Shown one piece after another: positions 42,351-51,985 of a stretch of DNA of 64,000 nt (within the stretch, counting starts at the first letter, position 1; every line of letters begins with the position of its first letter). This stretch comes from Methanolobus vulcani (lineage in GTDB: Archaea > Halobacteriota > Methanosarcinia > Methanosarcinales > Methanosarcinaceae), in the NCBI RefSeq assembly GCF_006546655.1, contig NZ_VIAQ01000015.1, forward strand, positions 558,001 through 622,000. The letters are read 5' to 3'. The notes beneath the pieces were generated by a model that was not told the DNA's origin, did no database searches, and saw only the letters and a program-made list of their open reading frames with translations. The position numbers and the translations under genes are program-made.

Positions 42351-44156
42351 TTAGTTAAATTTTTTCCTAATAGGATGTTTCTGTACTTGTTTGAGTATGT
42401 TTTCAATTTTACCAGCAGATAATTCCAAACTTGGTGGAGTCTGCATTTCGATTTCAACATCACTACCTTTAATTTTGATAATAGAAGGAGAAATCATTAT
42501 CATTATTAAAAACAAATCCAATAATAGATAAAGATTCCAATTGATACTGAAAAAAGTAAAGGCAGGATGAATAATAATTGATAACAAAAAAAAGCCAAAT
42601 AATGTCACAAAAGTAATCTCTCTAATTTCGCAGTATACAGGTGAATCCATCCACCAATTCCACCAATGAGGTTTGACATGATAGTCCCAGATATTAGATA
42701 ACAATTCATCTGCAGATTTACATAGTTTTTCAAAGTCTTCATTTAAAACATAATCTTTTCTTTTTTTCATCTTCTTCATGAGATCTCTACAACTCTTTAA
42801 TTTGTCTAATGCAGTAAGAGAATCATTGATTTTATAATAAAAATACCCAATAAAATAGAGTGTATATGGTTCAATTATATCGTCATCAGTATCCATCATT
42901 TTCTCCAAATCCCGAATAATTGAAAGAATCCGGTCTTGATATTTTGCTTTATTTGAAGAAAGAGATAGTTCTGCATCCAAATATCTAGCATAAACATCCC
43001 ACAAAAATGACATTTTATCATCTAAGTTAAAAGACATTGCTGTTTTAAAACAAGAACTTGATTCATGGTAATCTTGTAGCTCCATTGCAATTTTACCTTT
43101 TAAGAACCATAAATTCGAATTATAAGGCTCAATCTTAAGTGCTTTCTCTAGTTCATTCGAAGCATTGTCTATAACGCTTCTATCCAAAAAAAGACGTACT
43201 ATCTTAATATATGGAAAAATGAATTTTTCATTGCATTCTATTGATTTTTCAAAGGCTTGTCGTGCTTTTTCATATTTACCAAGCTTATCTAGAGAAATAC
43301 CTTTCATGAACCAGGCAAATTCCCCATCCGATTTAAGTTCTATAGATTTATCATAAGCTTCTAAGGCTTCTTCATAGTTATCAAGCTTAGCTAGAGTAAA
43401 ACCTTTCATGTACCAAGTAGATGCATCATCCGGTTCAAGCTCTATAGATTTATTAAAAGCTTCTAAGGCATCTTCATAGTTACCAAGGGAATTTAGAGTA
43501 GAACCTTTCATGTACCAAGCAAATGCAGCAGCATCCGATTCAAGTTCTATAGATTTATCATAAATTTCTAAGGCTTCTTCATAGTTACCAAGGCTAGCCA
43601 GAGTAGAACCTTTCATGCACCAAGTAAATGCATTATCTGGTTCAAGTTCTATAGATTTATCATAAGCTTCTAAGGCTTCTTCATAGTTACCAAGGGAATC
43701 CAGAGTAGAACCTTTCACGCCCCAAGTAAATGCATCATCTGGTTCAAGTTCTATAGATTTATCATAAGCTTCTAAGGCTTCTTCATAGTTACCAATGGAA
43801 TCTAGAGTGGAACCTTTCATGTACCAAGTAGATGCATTATCTGGTTCGAGCTCTATAGATTTATTAAAAGCTTCTAAGGCTTCTTCATATTTACCAAGCT
43901 TAGCTAGAGTAGGACCTTTCATGTACCAAATAGATGCATTATCTGGTTCAAGCTCTAAAGATTTATTAAAAGCTTCTAAGGCTTCTTCATAGTTACCAAT
44001 GGAATCTAGAGTAGAACCTTTCATGAACCAAGTAAATGCATTATCTGGCTCAAGTTCTATAGATTTATCATAAGCTTCTAAGGCTTCTTCATTGTTATTA
44101 AGTCCTGAAAGTTCAAGTCCCTTTTTAAACCACTTATTACTACTATCAGAATTCAT
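42351..44156 (-). CDS. TPR-repeat protein with C-terminal membrane anchor
   Basis: A 601-aa protein. Nine TPR units of 34 residues (about 8-320) follow the pattern WYMKGSTLDSLGNYEEALEA, then a YDKSIELEPDN-like helix B. Seven or so are almost identical at DNA level. One unit has two extra residues (AA at the junction). The rest of the repeat domain is degenerate TPR. Two hydrophobic helices near 505-560 precede a basic or mixed C-terminal tail, so the protein should be anchored with its TPR array in the cytoplasm. It is a protein-protein scaffold. The ATG at 44154-44156 is preferred over GTG at 44162. No operon partners. Confidence 0.85.
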   Translation of the reverse strand: MNSDSSNKWFKKGLELSGLNNNEEALEAYDKSIELEPDNAFTWFMKGSTLDSIGNYEEALEAFNKSLELEPDNASIWYMKGPTLAKLGKYEEALEAFNKSIELEPDNASTWYMKGSTLDSIGNYEEALEAYDKSIELEPDDAFTWGVKGSTLDSLGNYEEALEAYDKSIELEPDNAFTWCMKGSTLASLGNYEEALEIYDKSIELESDAAAFAWYMKGSTLNSLGNYEDALEAFNKSIELEPDDASTWYMKGFTLAKLDNYEEALEAYDKSIELKSDGEFAWFMKGISLDKLGKYEKARQAFEKSIECNEKFIFPYIKIVRLFLDRSVIDNASNELEKALKIEPYNSNLWFLKGKIAMELQDYHESSSCFKTAMSFNLDDKMSFLWDVYARYLDAELSLSSNKAKYQDRILSIIRDLEKMMDTDDDIIEPYTLYFIGYFYYKINDSLTALDKLKSCRDLMKKMKKRKDYVLNEDFEKLCKSADELLSNIWDYHVKPHWWNWWMDSPVYCEIREITFVTLFGFFLLSIIIHPAFTFFSINWNLYLLLDLFLIMIMISPSIIKIKGSDVEIEMQTPPSLELSAGKIENILKQVQKHPIRKKFN

Positions 44157-44516
44157 GTTCACTCAAATTAGATATTTTTAATTGAATATTTCATAACTTC
44201 AAAGAATTTAATGTTTTGCAAATGATTTTTCAAGAAAAGATACCTGACTTTTTTCCATTGGAACTTTTTTCTTTATAGGACTGTTATTTCCTTTTAGCTA
44301 AATACCGTTACTAAGCGCACAAGATAGCGTTTTCGCAAAACGGATACATATAACAAATACATCTCTCTACCCAGCATTTGCGCCGCTTCACGAAGCATTT
44401 AGCTTTTCAGAAGTATCTAATGATCATACATAATTTATTTATTCCTTTTTTAGAGCCACTAAGCTAACAAAGTAAAAGTAATAATTCATCTTTAGGCTTA
44501 AGATTTAGAAAAAAAG
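44157..44516. other. Intergenic region between the TPR gene and tRNA-Thr
   Basis: Contains the TPR gene promoter and the 3' flank of the tRNA. A locally GC-rich patch (GCGCCGCTTCACGAAGC near 44380-44396) stands out from AT-rich surroundings. No RNA or protein gene is supported. Confidence 0.35.
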
Positions 44517-44588
44517 AGCCCCTGGAGAGATTCGAACCCTCGGCCTGCTGATTACGAATCAGCCGCTATACCGCTAAGCCACAGAGGC
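44517..44588 (-). tRNA. tRNA-Thr (anticodon CGT)
   Basis: The cloverleaf folds cleanly: acceptor GCCTCTG with CAGGGGC (one G-U pair), anticodon stem GCTGA/TCAGC, loop TTCGTAA, and T-loop GGTTCGAATC. The anticodon CGT reads the Thr codon ACG. There is no intron. It lies on the same strand as trm5 but 60 bases downstream of its stop. Confidence 0.93.
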
Positions 44589-44652
44589 AAAACTGAACGA
44601 CAGTATAATCCTATATAACGATTTAATAATTGCGCTCAGCTATTAATATCGG

Positions 44653-45654
44653 CTAGAGCACTCTCACTTCAATGCAGACATTGAACTGGTGCGGTGCATA
44701 GGAACGAACAACTCGTGACTCTACAAGTTCTGTAGTTCTTCCTGCTCTTTTTGCAGCCTCATCGATAAGTTTCAGGGAACTCTCAAAAAGGTCGTCCTCA
44801 GGAGTAATATCGTAATAGTGAATTATGCCATTTGGTGCACAAATTTTCACAGCAGCGTCAAGGAAATCATTTGCATTGTGGGGCAGGTTCATAATCACAT
44901 GATCTGCGATACCGGCATATTTTTCAGCTTCAAGGTTAGCATCGCCTTCTATAGCTTCCACGTTTGGAACTGAATTGAGCTCAACATTGCGGCGCAGGAA
45001 CTCAACAGCATCCGGGTTCTTGTCGATGGCGATTACACGGATGTCAGGACTCTTCCTGGCAAACATTATGCTGTACGGGCCGACACCTGCAAACATATCC
45101 ACAACCGTTTCGCCCTTTTTAATCTGCTCAAGGATGCGTGAACGCTCGGTTGCAAGGCGTGGTGTGAAATAAGCTCTTTCAAGGTCGATGTAGAATCTTG
45201 AACCATATTCCCGATGGATTGTAGATGTCCGGTCCTCTCCTGCAACAGTCCTGAACCTGCGGGTTCTGAACTCTCCCTCAACAGGACTCTGGGCTGCAAG
45301 TACAGTCTTAACGTTCTTCTTCACTTTCATGATGGCATCTGCCACCTTCTCAGGTTTAGCAACGTCATCCTCGATGAGTGCGATATCTCCGACTATCTCA
45401 AAATGAGGTACAACATCCAGCAGGTCTTCAAGTTTAAGCTGACCTTTCTGCTCCTCAAACTCATACTCGGTAAGTTCAAACTCTCCGGGAAGTTCCTTAA
45501 GTTCTACTTCCTCTGGTTTACGTGTGAGTGGAAGTAAAAGGAAATCTCCATCTGAGCTAATGCGTGCAGAATTATCCAGCAGGTCCATTTCCAGCAGTAA
45601 CCTGCGTATTGGCTCACCTTTTTTCTTCAGGACTTTGATGCAACTTTTATTCAT
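44653..45654 (-). CDS. trm5: tRNA (guanine37-N1)-methyltransferase Trm5
   Basis: A class I SAM methyltransferase making m1G37 in tRNAs such as tRNA-Pro and preventing frameshifting. It has a SAM loop DMFAGVGPYSI (near residue 185), IDKNPDAVE and the NPPY-like NLPHNA motif. The N-terminal D1 region (LLEMDLLDNSARISSDGDFL) fits archaeal Trm5b. Start set at 45652-45654, just two bases after the lysE stop, giving about 333 aa; an upstream in-frame start would overlap lysE. The tRNA-Pro in this window has G37, a natural substrate. Confidence 0.9.
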   Translation of the reverse strand: MNKSCIKVLKKKGEPIRRLLLEMDLLDNSARISSDGDFLLLPLTRKPEEVELKELPGEFELTEYEFEEQKGQLKLEDLLDVVPHFEIVGDIALIEDDVAKPEKVADAIMKVKKNVKTVLAAQSPVEGEFRTRRFRTVAGEDRTSTIHREYGSRFYIDLERAYFTPRLATERSRILEQIKKGETVVDMFAGVGPYSIMFARKSPDIRVIAIDKNPDAVEFLRRNVELNSVPNVEAIEGDANLEAEKYAGIADHVIMNLPHNANDFLDAAVKICAPNGIIHYYDITPEDDLFESSLKLIDEAAKRAGRTTELVESRVVRSYAPHQFNVCIEVRVL

Positions 45655-45656
45655 TT

Positions 45657-46268
45657 CTACATACCTATAATGAACCATGATCCAAAAAGGACAAGGAACA
45701 GTCCGCAAGAAAGCAACACTCTTTCATAAACCTTTGGGGACATGAGTTTCTTTCCCTTGCTGAAAGATGTGGAAACAACTGTAAAATATCCAAGGTCAGC
45801 AAGCCAGTGTCCAACCATAAACATCACGGCTGCAATTATGCCTATCTCAAGTCCTTGAAGTATAAGAGCACTTCCGGCTGCAAGCCACCAAAGCCAGAAA
45901 TAAGGGTTTGATGCCGAGGTTACTATTCCTGCTAACACAGGTTTTGATGTGGCTTTATCGTGTTCGTGCATCGAACTTGCAGCACCTTTTGCATTCTTCA
46001 TTGTCAGGAGTCCAAACACAACAAGTGTGGCTCCTCCAAGAATTGATATTGCCATAACCGTGTTGTCACTGACTGCTGTAATACCATAGATTATCAATAC
46101 GCAAACAAGGAATTCCAGGATTGCATGACCTACAAAGACCTCAGGTCCTGCTTTCCATCCTCTTTTCAGGGATGTGTCTATTGTCACAAAAAGCATTGGT
46201 CCTGGCACAAGTGCTCCGGTCATTCCCATGGCAAATCCAATTGCCAGCATCTCCAGTAGTTCGAACAT
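45657..46268 (-). CDS. LysE-family transporter
   Basis: A 203-aa membrane protein with about six helices. The N-terminal signature GFAMGMTGALVPGPMLFVTI matches LysE/RhtB amino-acid exporters, and a conserved NPYFWLWW-like segment (ASNPYFWLWW) supports it. It should export an amino acid or derivative; the substrate is unknown. It is the first gene of a two-gene unit with trm5 (two-base spacing). Confidence 0.85.
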   Translation of the reverse strand: MFELLEMLAIGFAMGMTGALVPGPMLFVTIDTSLKRGWKAGPEVFVGHAILEFLVCVLIIYGITAVSDNTVMAISILGGATLVVFGLLTMKNAKGAASSMHEHDKATSKPVLAGIVTSASNPYFWLWWLAAGSALILQGLEIGIIAAVMFMVGHWLADLGYFTVVSTSFSKGKKLMSPKVYERVLLSCGLFLVLFGSWFIIGM

Positions 46269-46327
46269 AGTCTACACTGCTAAATCAGGCTGAATATTAA
46301 AAAAGATTTGTAAAAAAAGTATATGTA

Positions 46328-46359
46328 ACAAAGGAAGTGGTGGTACAGTCTTCCTTTGT
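46328..46359 (-). terminator. 10-bp hairpin after tfb
   Basis: ACAAAGGAAG and CTTCCTTTGT pair over a 12-base loop. On the minus strand it lies just past the tfb stop at 46385 and before the lysE promoter, and is followed by a T-rich stretch. Confidence 0.65.
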
Positions 46360-46384
46360 CAGATTAAATTTTCTTGTTTATTAC

Positions 46385-47398
46385 TTAGAGAATAATCTCA
46401 ATGTCAAGCTCTTCTGCAAGCTCTTTGTACCTGTTACGGATGGTAACTTCAGTTACACCTGCAACATCAGCGACCTCACGCTGTGTACGGCGCTCGCCAC
46501 AAAGGATTGAAGCAATGTAAATTGCTGCTGCTGCTACACCAGTTGGACCACGGCCACTGGTAAGCTCCTTCTCGGAAGCCTGCCTGAGAATCTCCACACC
46601 TCTGGACTGTACTTCACCTTTAAGGTTAAGTCCCGAACAGAACCTTGGTACGTAGTCTATTGGTGAGGTTGGCATGAGTTTCAGTGAAAGCTCTCTTGAG
46701 ATGAAACGGTATGTTCTTCCAATCTCTTTCCTGCTTACCCTTGATACTTCTCCGATCTCGTCAAGTGTTCTTGGAACACTGCACTGACGGCATGCTGCAT
46801 AAAGTGCTGCTGCTGCAACACCTTCAATACTTCTTCCACGGATGAGGTTCTTGTCAACTGCCTTCCTGTAAACTACAGCGGCAGTTTCACGTACAGTTCT
46901 TGGCAGACCAAGAGCTGATGCCATACGGTCAAGTTCAGACAGAGCGAACGCAAGGTTCCTTTCCGTAGCGTTACTTACTCTTATCCTACGTTGCCATTTT
47001 CTCAACCTGTAAAGCTGTGCCCTGTTCTTTGATGAAATGGATTTACCGTATGAGTCACGGTTTCTCCAGTCGATCATTGTGGACAGACCTTTGTCGTGGA
47101 TGGTGTAGGTCATTGGTGCACCTACACGGGAACGCTTCATCCTCTGGTCATGATCGAAAGCACGCCATTCTGGTCCTTCGTCAACAAATTCTGCGTCAAC
47201 TACAAGTCCACAGTCAGAACATACGAGTTCAGCTCTCTCGTAGTCCTGTACAAGGTTGCGGCTGCCACACTCAGGACACTGAACTTTTGCTTTTTCTACT
47301 TCAGCGCTCTTATCTTTTTCTTTACGTGCTTTGATCATTGCACGTATCTTCTCCCTTTCGGAAGTATCGGAATATCGTACCCTTTCTACTTCGACCAT
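46385..47398 (-). CDS. tfb: Transcription initiation factor TFB
   Basis: A 337-aa TFIIB homologue that bridges TBP-TATA and RNA polymerase. The N-terminal zinc ribbon is C-P-E-C ... C-S-D-C (about 40-64), with the B-finger region following. Two cyclin repeats (about 130-215 and 225-310) contain FALSELDRM and [23 protein letters not shown] precedes the ATG. An N-terminal charged extension ([15 protein letters not shown]) is present, as in Methanosarcina. It lies next to gar1, a common archaeal order. Confidence 0.96.
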   Translation of the reverse strand: MVEVERVRYSDTSEREKIRAMIKARKEKDKSAEVEKAKVQCPECGSRNLVQDYERAELVCSDCGLVVDAEFVDEGPEWRAFDHDQRMKRSRVGAPMTYTIHDKGLSTMIDWRNRDSYGKSISSKNRAQLYRLRKWQRRIRVSNATERNLAFALSELDRMASALGLPRTVRETAAVVYRKAVDKNLIRGRSIEGVAAAALYAACRQCSVPRTLDEIGEVSRVSRKEIGRTYRFISRELSLKLMPTSPIDYVPRFCSGLNLKGEVQSRGVEILRQASEKELTSGRGPTGVAAAAIYIASILCGERRTQREVADVAGVTEVTIRNRYKELAEELDIEIIL

Positions 47399-47503
47399 TC
47401 ATATCACCTTTAAAGAATCTCTCATGAAAATATATTTGATATGTTCATCCTCAATCATTCACAGCTCACAACATAAGTAATATATCATATAACCTGCAAT
47501 CTC

Positions 47504-47764
47504 TTATTGAACGTAAACCCGTTCGTTCACAAGTCGTTCCAGTCCGGGAGCTACAACTCTCCTGTCAGGCTTCAGAGTAAAATAAGGCTGATCAACAGGA
47601 CCAAATATGCCGGAAACCTTTCCGATGGGTTTTATGGATTTGTCAAGAACAAAAGAGTTTATTCGGGGCAAGTCCCTCATAGACCCGGAAAACTGTTTTT
47701 CATCGCCTCTTACGACGATTTCGTTTTGCTTAGAAATGTGCAGGATTTGACCTAATCGTTTCAT
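47504..47764 (-). CDS. gar1: H/ACA RNP protein Gar1
   Basis: An 86-aa core protein of H/ACA ribonucleoproteins, which make pseudouridine with Cbf5, Nop10 and L7Ae. The beta-barrel motif (LDKSIKPIGKVSGIFGPVDQ, PYFTLKP) is diagnostic. It lies upstream of tfb on the same strand with about 100 bases between. There is no clear SD, so it may be a leaderless transcript. Confidence 0.9.
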   Translation of the reverse strand: MKRLGQILHISKQNEIVVRGDEKQFSGSMRDLPRINSFVLDKSIKPIGKVSGIFGPVDQPYFTLKPDRRVVAPGLERLVNERVYVQ

Positions 47765-48181
47765 GTGTCTTCGTTTATTTTATTTAGGTTTTTGTACTAT
47801 ATGTTCCGCTTATGTTATATAAATGTATCGTAAGCATTTTAATATTAGTTTTTTTCAGTACAAAAACATATCTATGATCTTCAAGACTATGGCTTAATTG
47901 AATCATAATGCTATTTCATTATGTATAGCCACAGATTTATGCTTTATTACTAATAATTGTGACAAATTTTCATAAGACCACATTTGTTTACAATATATTT
48001 TTATAATTTTGGTGGAATTTAATGAATTTTATCATCATGTGTATTTTTTAAATCCATGTAAATATATGCATACCATGTTATATTTTCACAGACCACAACC
48101 TTAAAGTTATAAAAGAACAATTGTGGCACGACTTAATACTAATTGAATGTCCATCATATTTTTATGCATGGAGGAAATTCG
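47765..48181. other. AT-rich divergent promoter region of gar1 and ppdK
   Basis: About 400 bases with no credible gene. TATA-like elements for gar1 (minus) lie near 47800-47825, and for ppdK (plus) near 48105-48120 (GTTATAAAAG). The long untranslated leader of ppdK cannot be delimited. Confidence 0.5.
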
Positions 48182-50839
48182 GTGGCAGATAACAAATTCG
48201 TATATTTTTTCGGAAACGAAGAAACTGAAGGTAAAAATAGTATGAAAGATCTGCTGGGTGGCAAAGGAGCCAACCTGGCAGAGATGGCCAATCTGGGAAT
48301 CCCTGTTCCACCAGGATTTACTATAACAACGGAAGTTTGTTTACTTTATCTTGAAAAAGGGGTTTATCCTGAAGAGGTTATAGACCAGATAAATAACGCA
48401 GTAATAAAGCTCGAAAAGGTAACTGGCAAGAAGTTTGGAGATACTGAAAATCCTTTACTTATTTCTGTCAGGTCCGGTGCAAGAGTATCCATGCCAGGAA
48501 TGATGGACACTGTTCTGAATCTTGGTCTTAATGATGATACGGTCATAGGTCTGTCTAAGAAGACAGGCAATGACAGATTTGCCTATGACAGTTACCGCAG
48601 GTTCCTCACCATGTTTGGTGATGTCGTACTTGACATTGAACATGAGAAGTTCGAATCTGCTCTTAGTGCTAAGAAAAAGACTCTTGGTGTTATACAGGAT
48701 ACAGAGCTTGATGCATCTGCCCTAAAGGAACTTGCAGAGCAGTTCAAGGAAATCATAAGGAAAGAAACCGGCACTGATTTCCCTCAGGAGCCACGCAAGC
48801 AGCTCCAGATGGCAATAGATGCAGTTTTCAACTCATGGAACAACCAGCGTGCTATCACTTACAGGCGTCTTAACAATATTCCTGGTAAGTGGGGTACAGC
48901 CGTTAATGTGCAGTCCATGGTTTATGGTAACATGGGTGAGACATCAGGAACTGGTGTGGCATTTACAAGAGACCCTGCAACAGGAGATAAACGCTTCTTC
49001 GGTGAATATCTCATGAATGCACAGGGTGAGGATGTCGTAGCAGGTATAAGGACACCTGAGCCAATATCCACTCTCAAGGATAACCTGCCTGAAGCATATG
49101 CAAGGCTTGAAGCTATCTATCATAAACTGGAGGATCACTTCAGGGATATGCAGGATATTGAGTTCACCATTGAGGAAGGTAAACTGTTCATGCTGCAGAC
49201 TCGTACTGGTAAACGAACTGCGGCGGCGGCGTTAAAAATTGCTGTTGATATGGTCAATGAAGGTCTCATTGACAAACGAACAGCAGTCACAAGAGTTTCC
49301 CCTGAACAGATCGATCGTCTTTTACATCCTACCCTTGATTCACAGGCCGAATTTGAAGTTCTTGCTACCGGCCTTCCAGCATCCCCCGGCGCGGCCGTGG
49401 GTAAAGTTGTTTTCACTGCAGAGCATGCTGAAGAGATGGCAAAAGCCAATGAAAAGGTAATTCTGGTACGTACTGAAACTTCACCGGAAGATATTGGCGG
49501 CATGGATGCAGCACAGGGAATCCTTACCGTAAGAGGTGGAATGACCTCACACGCAGCAGTAGTTGCAAGAGGTATGGGTAAGCCATGTGTTGCAGGATGT
49601 GGTTCAGTAACTATTGATATGGCAAGTTGCGCATTCTCTGTTTCTGATGTTACCATCAACGAAGGAGATTATGTGACCATTGACGGAAGCACAGGTAGTC
49701 TCATTCTTGGCGAAGTTGAACTTGTAACACCAGGTGTAAGCGGAGAACTTGATACTCTTCTTTCCTGGGCGGACGAGATAAGGGAAATGGGTGTCAGGAC
49801 AAATGCAGACACACCTCACGATGCTCAGGTTGCAAGGGACTTCGGTGCTGAAGGTATCGGACTTTGCAGAACAGAACACATGTTCTTTGGAGAAGATCGT
49901 ATTCCTGCAGTAAGGGAAATGATTCTGGCAGAAGATACGGAAGTCAGGAAAGCAGCTCTTGACAAGCTCCTTCCAATGCAGAAGGAAGATTTCATCGGTC
50001 TTTTCAAAGTCATGGATGGTCTCCCTGTAACAATTCGTCTCCTTGACCCACCACTGCATGAATTCCTTCCTAAACATGAAGAACTTGCAGACAAACTCAG
50101 ATCACTGGAAGCTGAAAAAGGAAGTGACAGTGAGATTGAGCGCATTAAGAAGATCATGGAACGTGTTGATTCAATGGTAGAGGTAAACCCGATGCTTGGA
50201 CATCGCGGATGCCGTCTTGGAATCACCTATCCTGAGATCTATGAGATGCAGGTTCGTGCTATAATCGAAGCAGCATGTGAGCTTAAAGCAGGTGGAATGG
50301 ATATTGTTCCTGAAATCATGATTCCTCTTGTATCACACGTAAACGAACTCCGGTCCACAAAGGAAGATCTTGTAGAAGTTGCTGAATCTGTCATGGCTGA
50401 GAAAAACTGTAAATTTGATTATCTTGTAGGTACAATGATCGAACTTCCAAGAGCAGCTCTTACAGCAGATAAGATCGCTGAAGAGGCTGAGTTCTTCTCA
50501 TTCGGAACCAATGACCTTACACAGACAACATTTGGTTTCAGCAGGGATGATGCAGGTAAGTTCCTTCCAGTTTACATTGAGAATTCCATTCTGCCAAGCG
50601 ACCCATTCGCAGTCCTTGATCAGGAAGGCGTAGGTGAACTTGTCAAGATAGGTATTGAGAAGGGACGTTCCACAAGACCTGATATTAAGATAGGAATTTG
50701 TGGTGAACATGGTGGAGAACCAAGCTCTGTTAAGTTCGGATACAACATCGGACTTAATTATGTAAGTTGTTCTCCTTTCCGTGTGCCAATTGCAAGACTT
50801 GCAGCAGCACAGGCAGTAATTGAAAAGCAGGATAACTAA
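48182..50839 (+). CDS. ppdK: Pyruvate, phosphate dikinase
   Basis: An 885-aa enzyme that interconverts pyruvate + ATP + Pi and PEP + AMP + PPi, mainly for gluconeogenesis from pyruvate here. The N-terminal ATP-grasp region has LLGGKGANLAEM. The phosphohistidine domain has GGMTSHAAVVARGMG (His). The C-terminal barrel has GTNDLTQTTFGFSRDD and GICGEHGGEP. I set the start at GTG 48182, because GGAGG lies seven bases upstream and the product then begins ADNKFVYFFGNEE; the upstream ATG at 48143 adds an unrelated tail. Length is as usual for PPDK. A T-rich stretch after the stop (50855-50880) may end the transcript. Confidence 0.96.
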   Translation: MADNKFVYFFGNEETEGKNSMKDLLGGKGANLAEMANLGIPVPPGFTITTEVCLLYLEKGVYPEEVIDQINNAVIKLEKVTGKKFGDTENPLLISVRSGARVSMPGMMDTVLNLGLNDDTVIGLSKKTGNDRFAYDSYRRFLTMFGDVVLDIEHEKFESALSAKKKTLGVIQDTELDASALKELAEQFKEIIRKETGTDFPQEPRKQLQMAIDAVFNSWNNQRAITYRRLNNIPGKWGTAVNVQSMVYGNMGETSGTGVAFTRDPATGDKRFFGEYLMNAQGEDVVAGIRTPEPISTLKDNLPEAYARLEAIYHKLEDHFRDMQDIEFTIEEGKLFMLQTRTGKRTAAAALKIAVDMVNEGLIDKRTAVTRVSPEQIDRLLHPTLDSQAEFEVLATGLPASPGAAVGKVVFTAEHAEEMAKANEKVILVRTETSPEDIGGMDAAQGILTVRGGMTSHAAVVARGMGKPCVAGCGSVTIDMASCAFSVSDVTINEGDYVTIDGSTGSLILGEVELVTPGVSGELDTLLSWADEIREMGVRTNADTPHDAQVARDFGAEGIGLCRTEHMFFGEDRIPAVREMILAEDTEVRKAALDKLLPMQKEDFIGLFKVMDGLPVTIRLLDPPLHEFLPKHEELADKLRSLEAEKGSDSEIERIKKIMERVDSMVEVNPMLGHRGCRLGITYPEIYEMQVRAIIEAACELKAGGMDIVPEIMIPLVSHVNELRSTKEDLVEVAESVMAEKNCKFDYLVGTMIELPRAALTADKIAEEAEFFSFGTNDLTQTTFGFSRDDAGKFLPVYIENSILPSDPFAVLDQEGVGELVKIGIEKGRSTRPDIKIGICGEHGGEPSSVKFGYNIGLNYVSCSPFRVPIARLAAAQAVIEKQDN

Positions 50840-50997
50840 GTCCTGATTTCAATTTATTTTCTTTTTTTGTTTTGTCCTTAAATTTGATTCATTTTCAACT
50901 TAAGCAGTAGCTTTGAATTTTTTCAAAAGCACAGCTCAGTGGCAAAAATAGTCTAAACTAAATATGTGATTAAATTAAAAGAAAAAAGAAGGACAGA

Positions 50998-51966
50998 TCA
51001 GTATGATCTTGTGATCATATAATCTGCAATTGCTTTGAGTATTGTTTTAGCTTCAGAATCTTCAACAACGTCAAGAAGCTCCTTGCCCTTTGCAATGTAG
51101 TCAAGTGCAAGATCCCTTACGTAATCAATGGAACCCGCATCTTCAAGCTGTTTCACAGCTTCATTGATCTCTTCGGTTGTTGCTTCTCCTTTTCCAAAAA
51201 TCTTGATATTAACACCTTTGTTAAGTGCATGTATGGCAATGAGGGTTTTCTTACCTTCCATGAGGTCACTTCCTCTTACCTTACCAAGAATCTCTTCAGG
51301 AGTTGTCATGTCGATGACATCATCATAGATCTGGAATGCAATGCCAATGAGTCTTCCACATTCATAGAACGCATCTGATACTTCCTCGGATGCTCCTCCA
51401 AGAATTGCACCGATCTGCATTGAAGCTGCATAGAGTACACCGGTTTTCTTCTCGATCATCTCAAGGTATTCTTCCTTTGTGACATCGTCGCGGTCTTCAA
51501 ATTCAACATCCATCCACTGGCCTTCACAGATATCCCTGCAGGCCTTGGAAAGAATATCGATACATTTAAGATTGCGTTCAGGTGCTCCTACTTTTGTACG
51601 TGTAAGTATTTCGAAAGCCTTTGAATAAAGGGTATCTCCTGCAAGGATAGCTCCTGCTTCTCCCCATTTTACATGGACTGCAGGCATTCCTCGGCGAATA
51701 TCGTCCCTGTCCATTATATCATCATGGACAAGTGTGAAATTGTGGACAAGTTCAACTGCTACTGCTGCAGGAAGAACGGTTTCAAGATCAGAGCCAACAG
51801 CTTCTGCTGCGAGTATCACTGTTGCCGGTCGAAGTCTTTTTCCACCAGCATCAGGAAGATATCTTGCTGCCTTGTAAAGTTCATACGGCTTGTCAATTGG
51901 TAAGTATTCCTCTATTCCTTTATCGACGTGTGATGAACGTTTTTTAATCTCTTCAATAAGATCCAT
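50998..51966 (-). CDS. idsA: Geranylgeranyl-type polyprenyl diphosphate synthase
   Basis: A 322-aa prenyl chain elongating enzyme for archaeal lipid side chains. Both Asp-rich motifs are present: VHDDIMDRDD (first) and FQIYDDVIDM (second). The start at 51964-51966 is chosen because the longer frame would run into rnj. It is the last gene of the mevalonate-pathway operon that starts further upstream. A second synthase elsewhere cannot be excluded. Chain length is inferred, not shown. Confidence 0.93.
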   Translation of the reverse strand: MDLIEEIKKRSSHVDKGIEEYLPIDKPYELYKAARYLPDAGGKRLRPATVILAAEAVGSDLETVLPAAVAVELVHNFTLVHDDIMDRDDIRRGMPAVHVKWGEAGAILAGDTLYSKAFEILTRTKVGAPERNLKCIDILSKACRDICEGQWMDVEFEDRDDVTKEEYLEMIEKKTGVLYAASMQIGAILGGASEEVSDAFYECGRLIGIAFQIYDDVIDMTTPEEILGKVRGSDLMEGKKTLIAIHALNKGVNIKIFGKGEATTEEINEAVKQLEDAGSIDYVRDLALDYIAKGKELLDVVEDSEAKTILKAIADYMITRSY

Positions 51967-51985
51967 AAACATCCCTTTTTTAATT

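Noticed and set aside
43290-44130. Repeat array considered as CRISPR
   Set aside because: The repeats are contiguous, 102 bp, in frame and encode TPR units; there are no spacers.
44381-44396. GC-rich patch in the intergenic region near tRNA-Thr, considered as a small RNA
   Set aside because: Only a short, weak hairpin and no promoter or terminator pattern.
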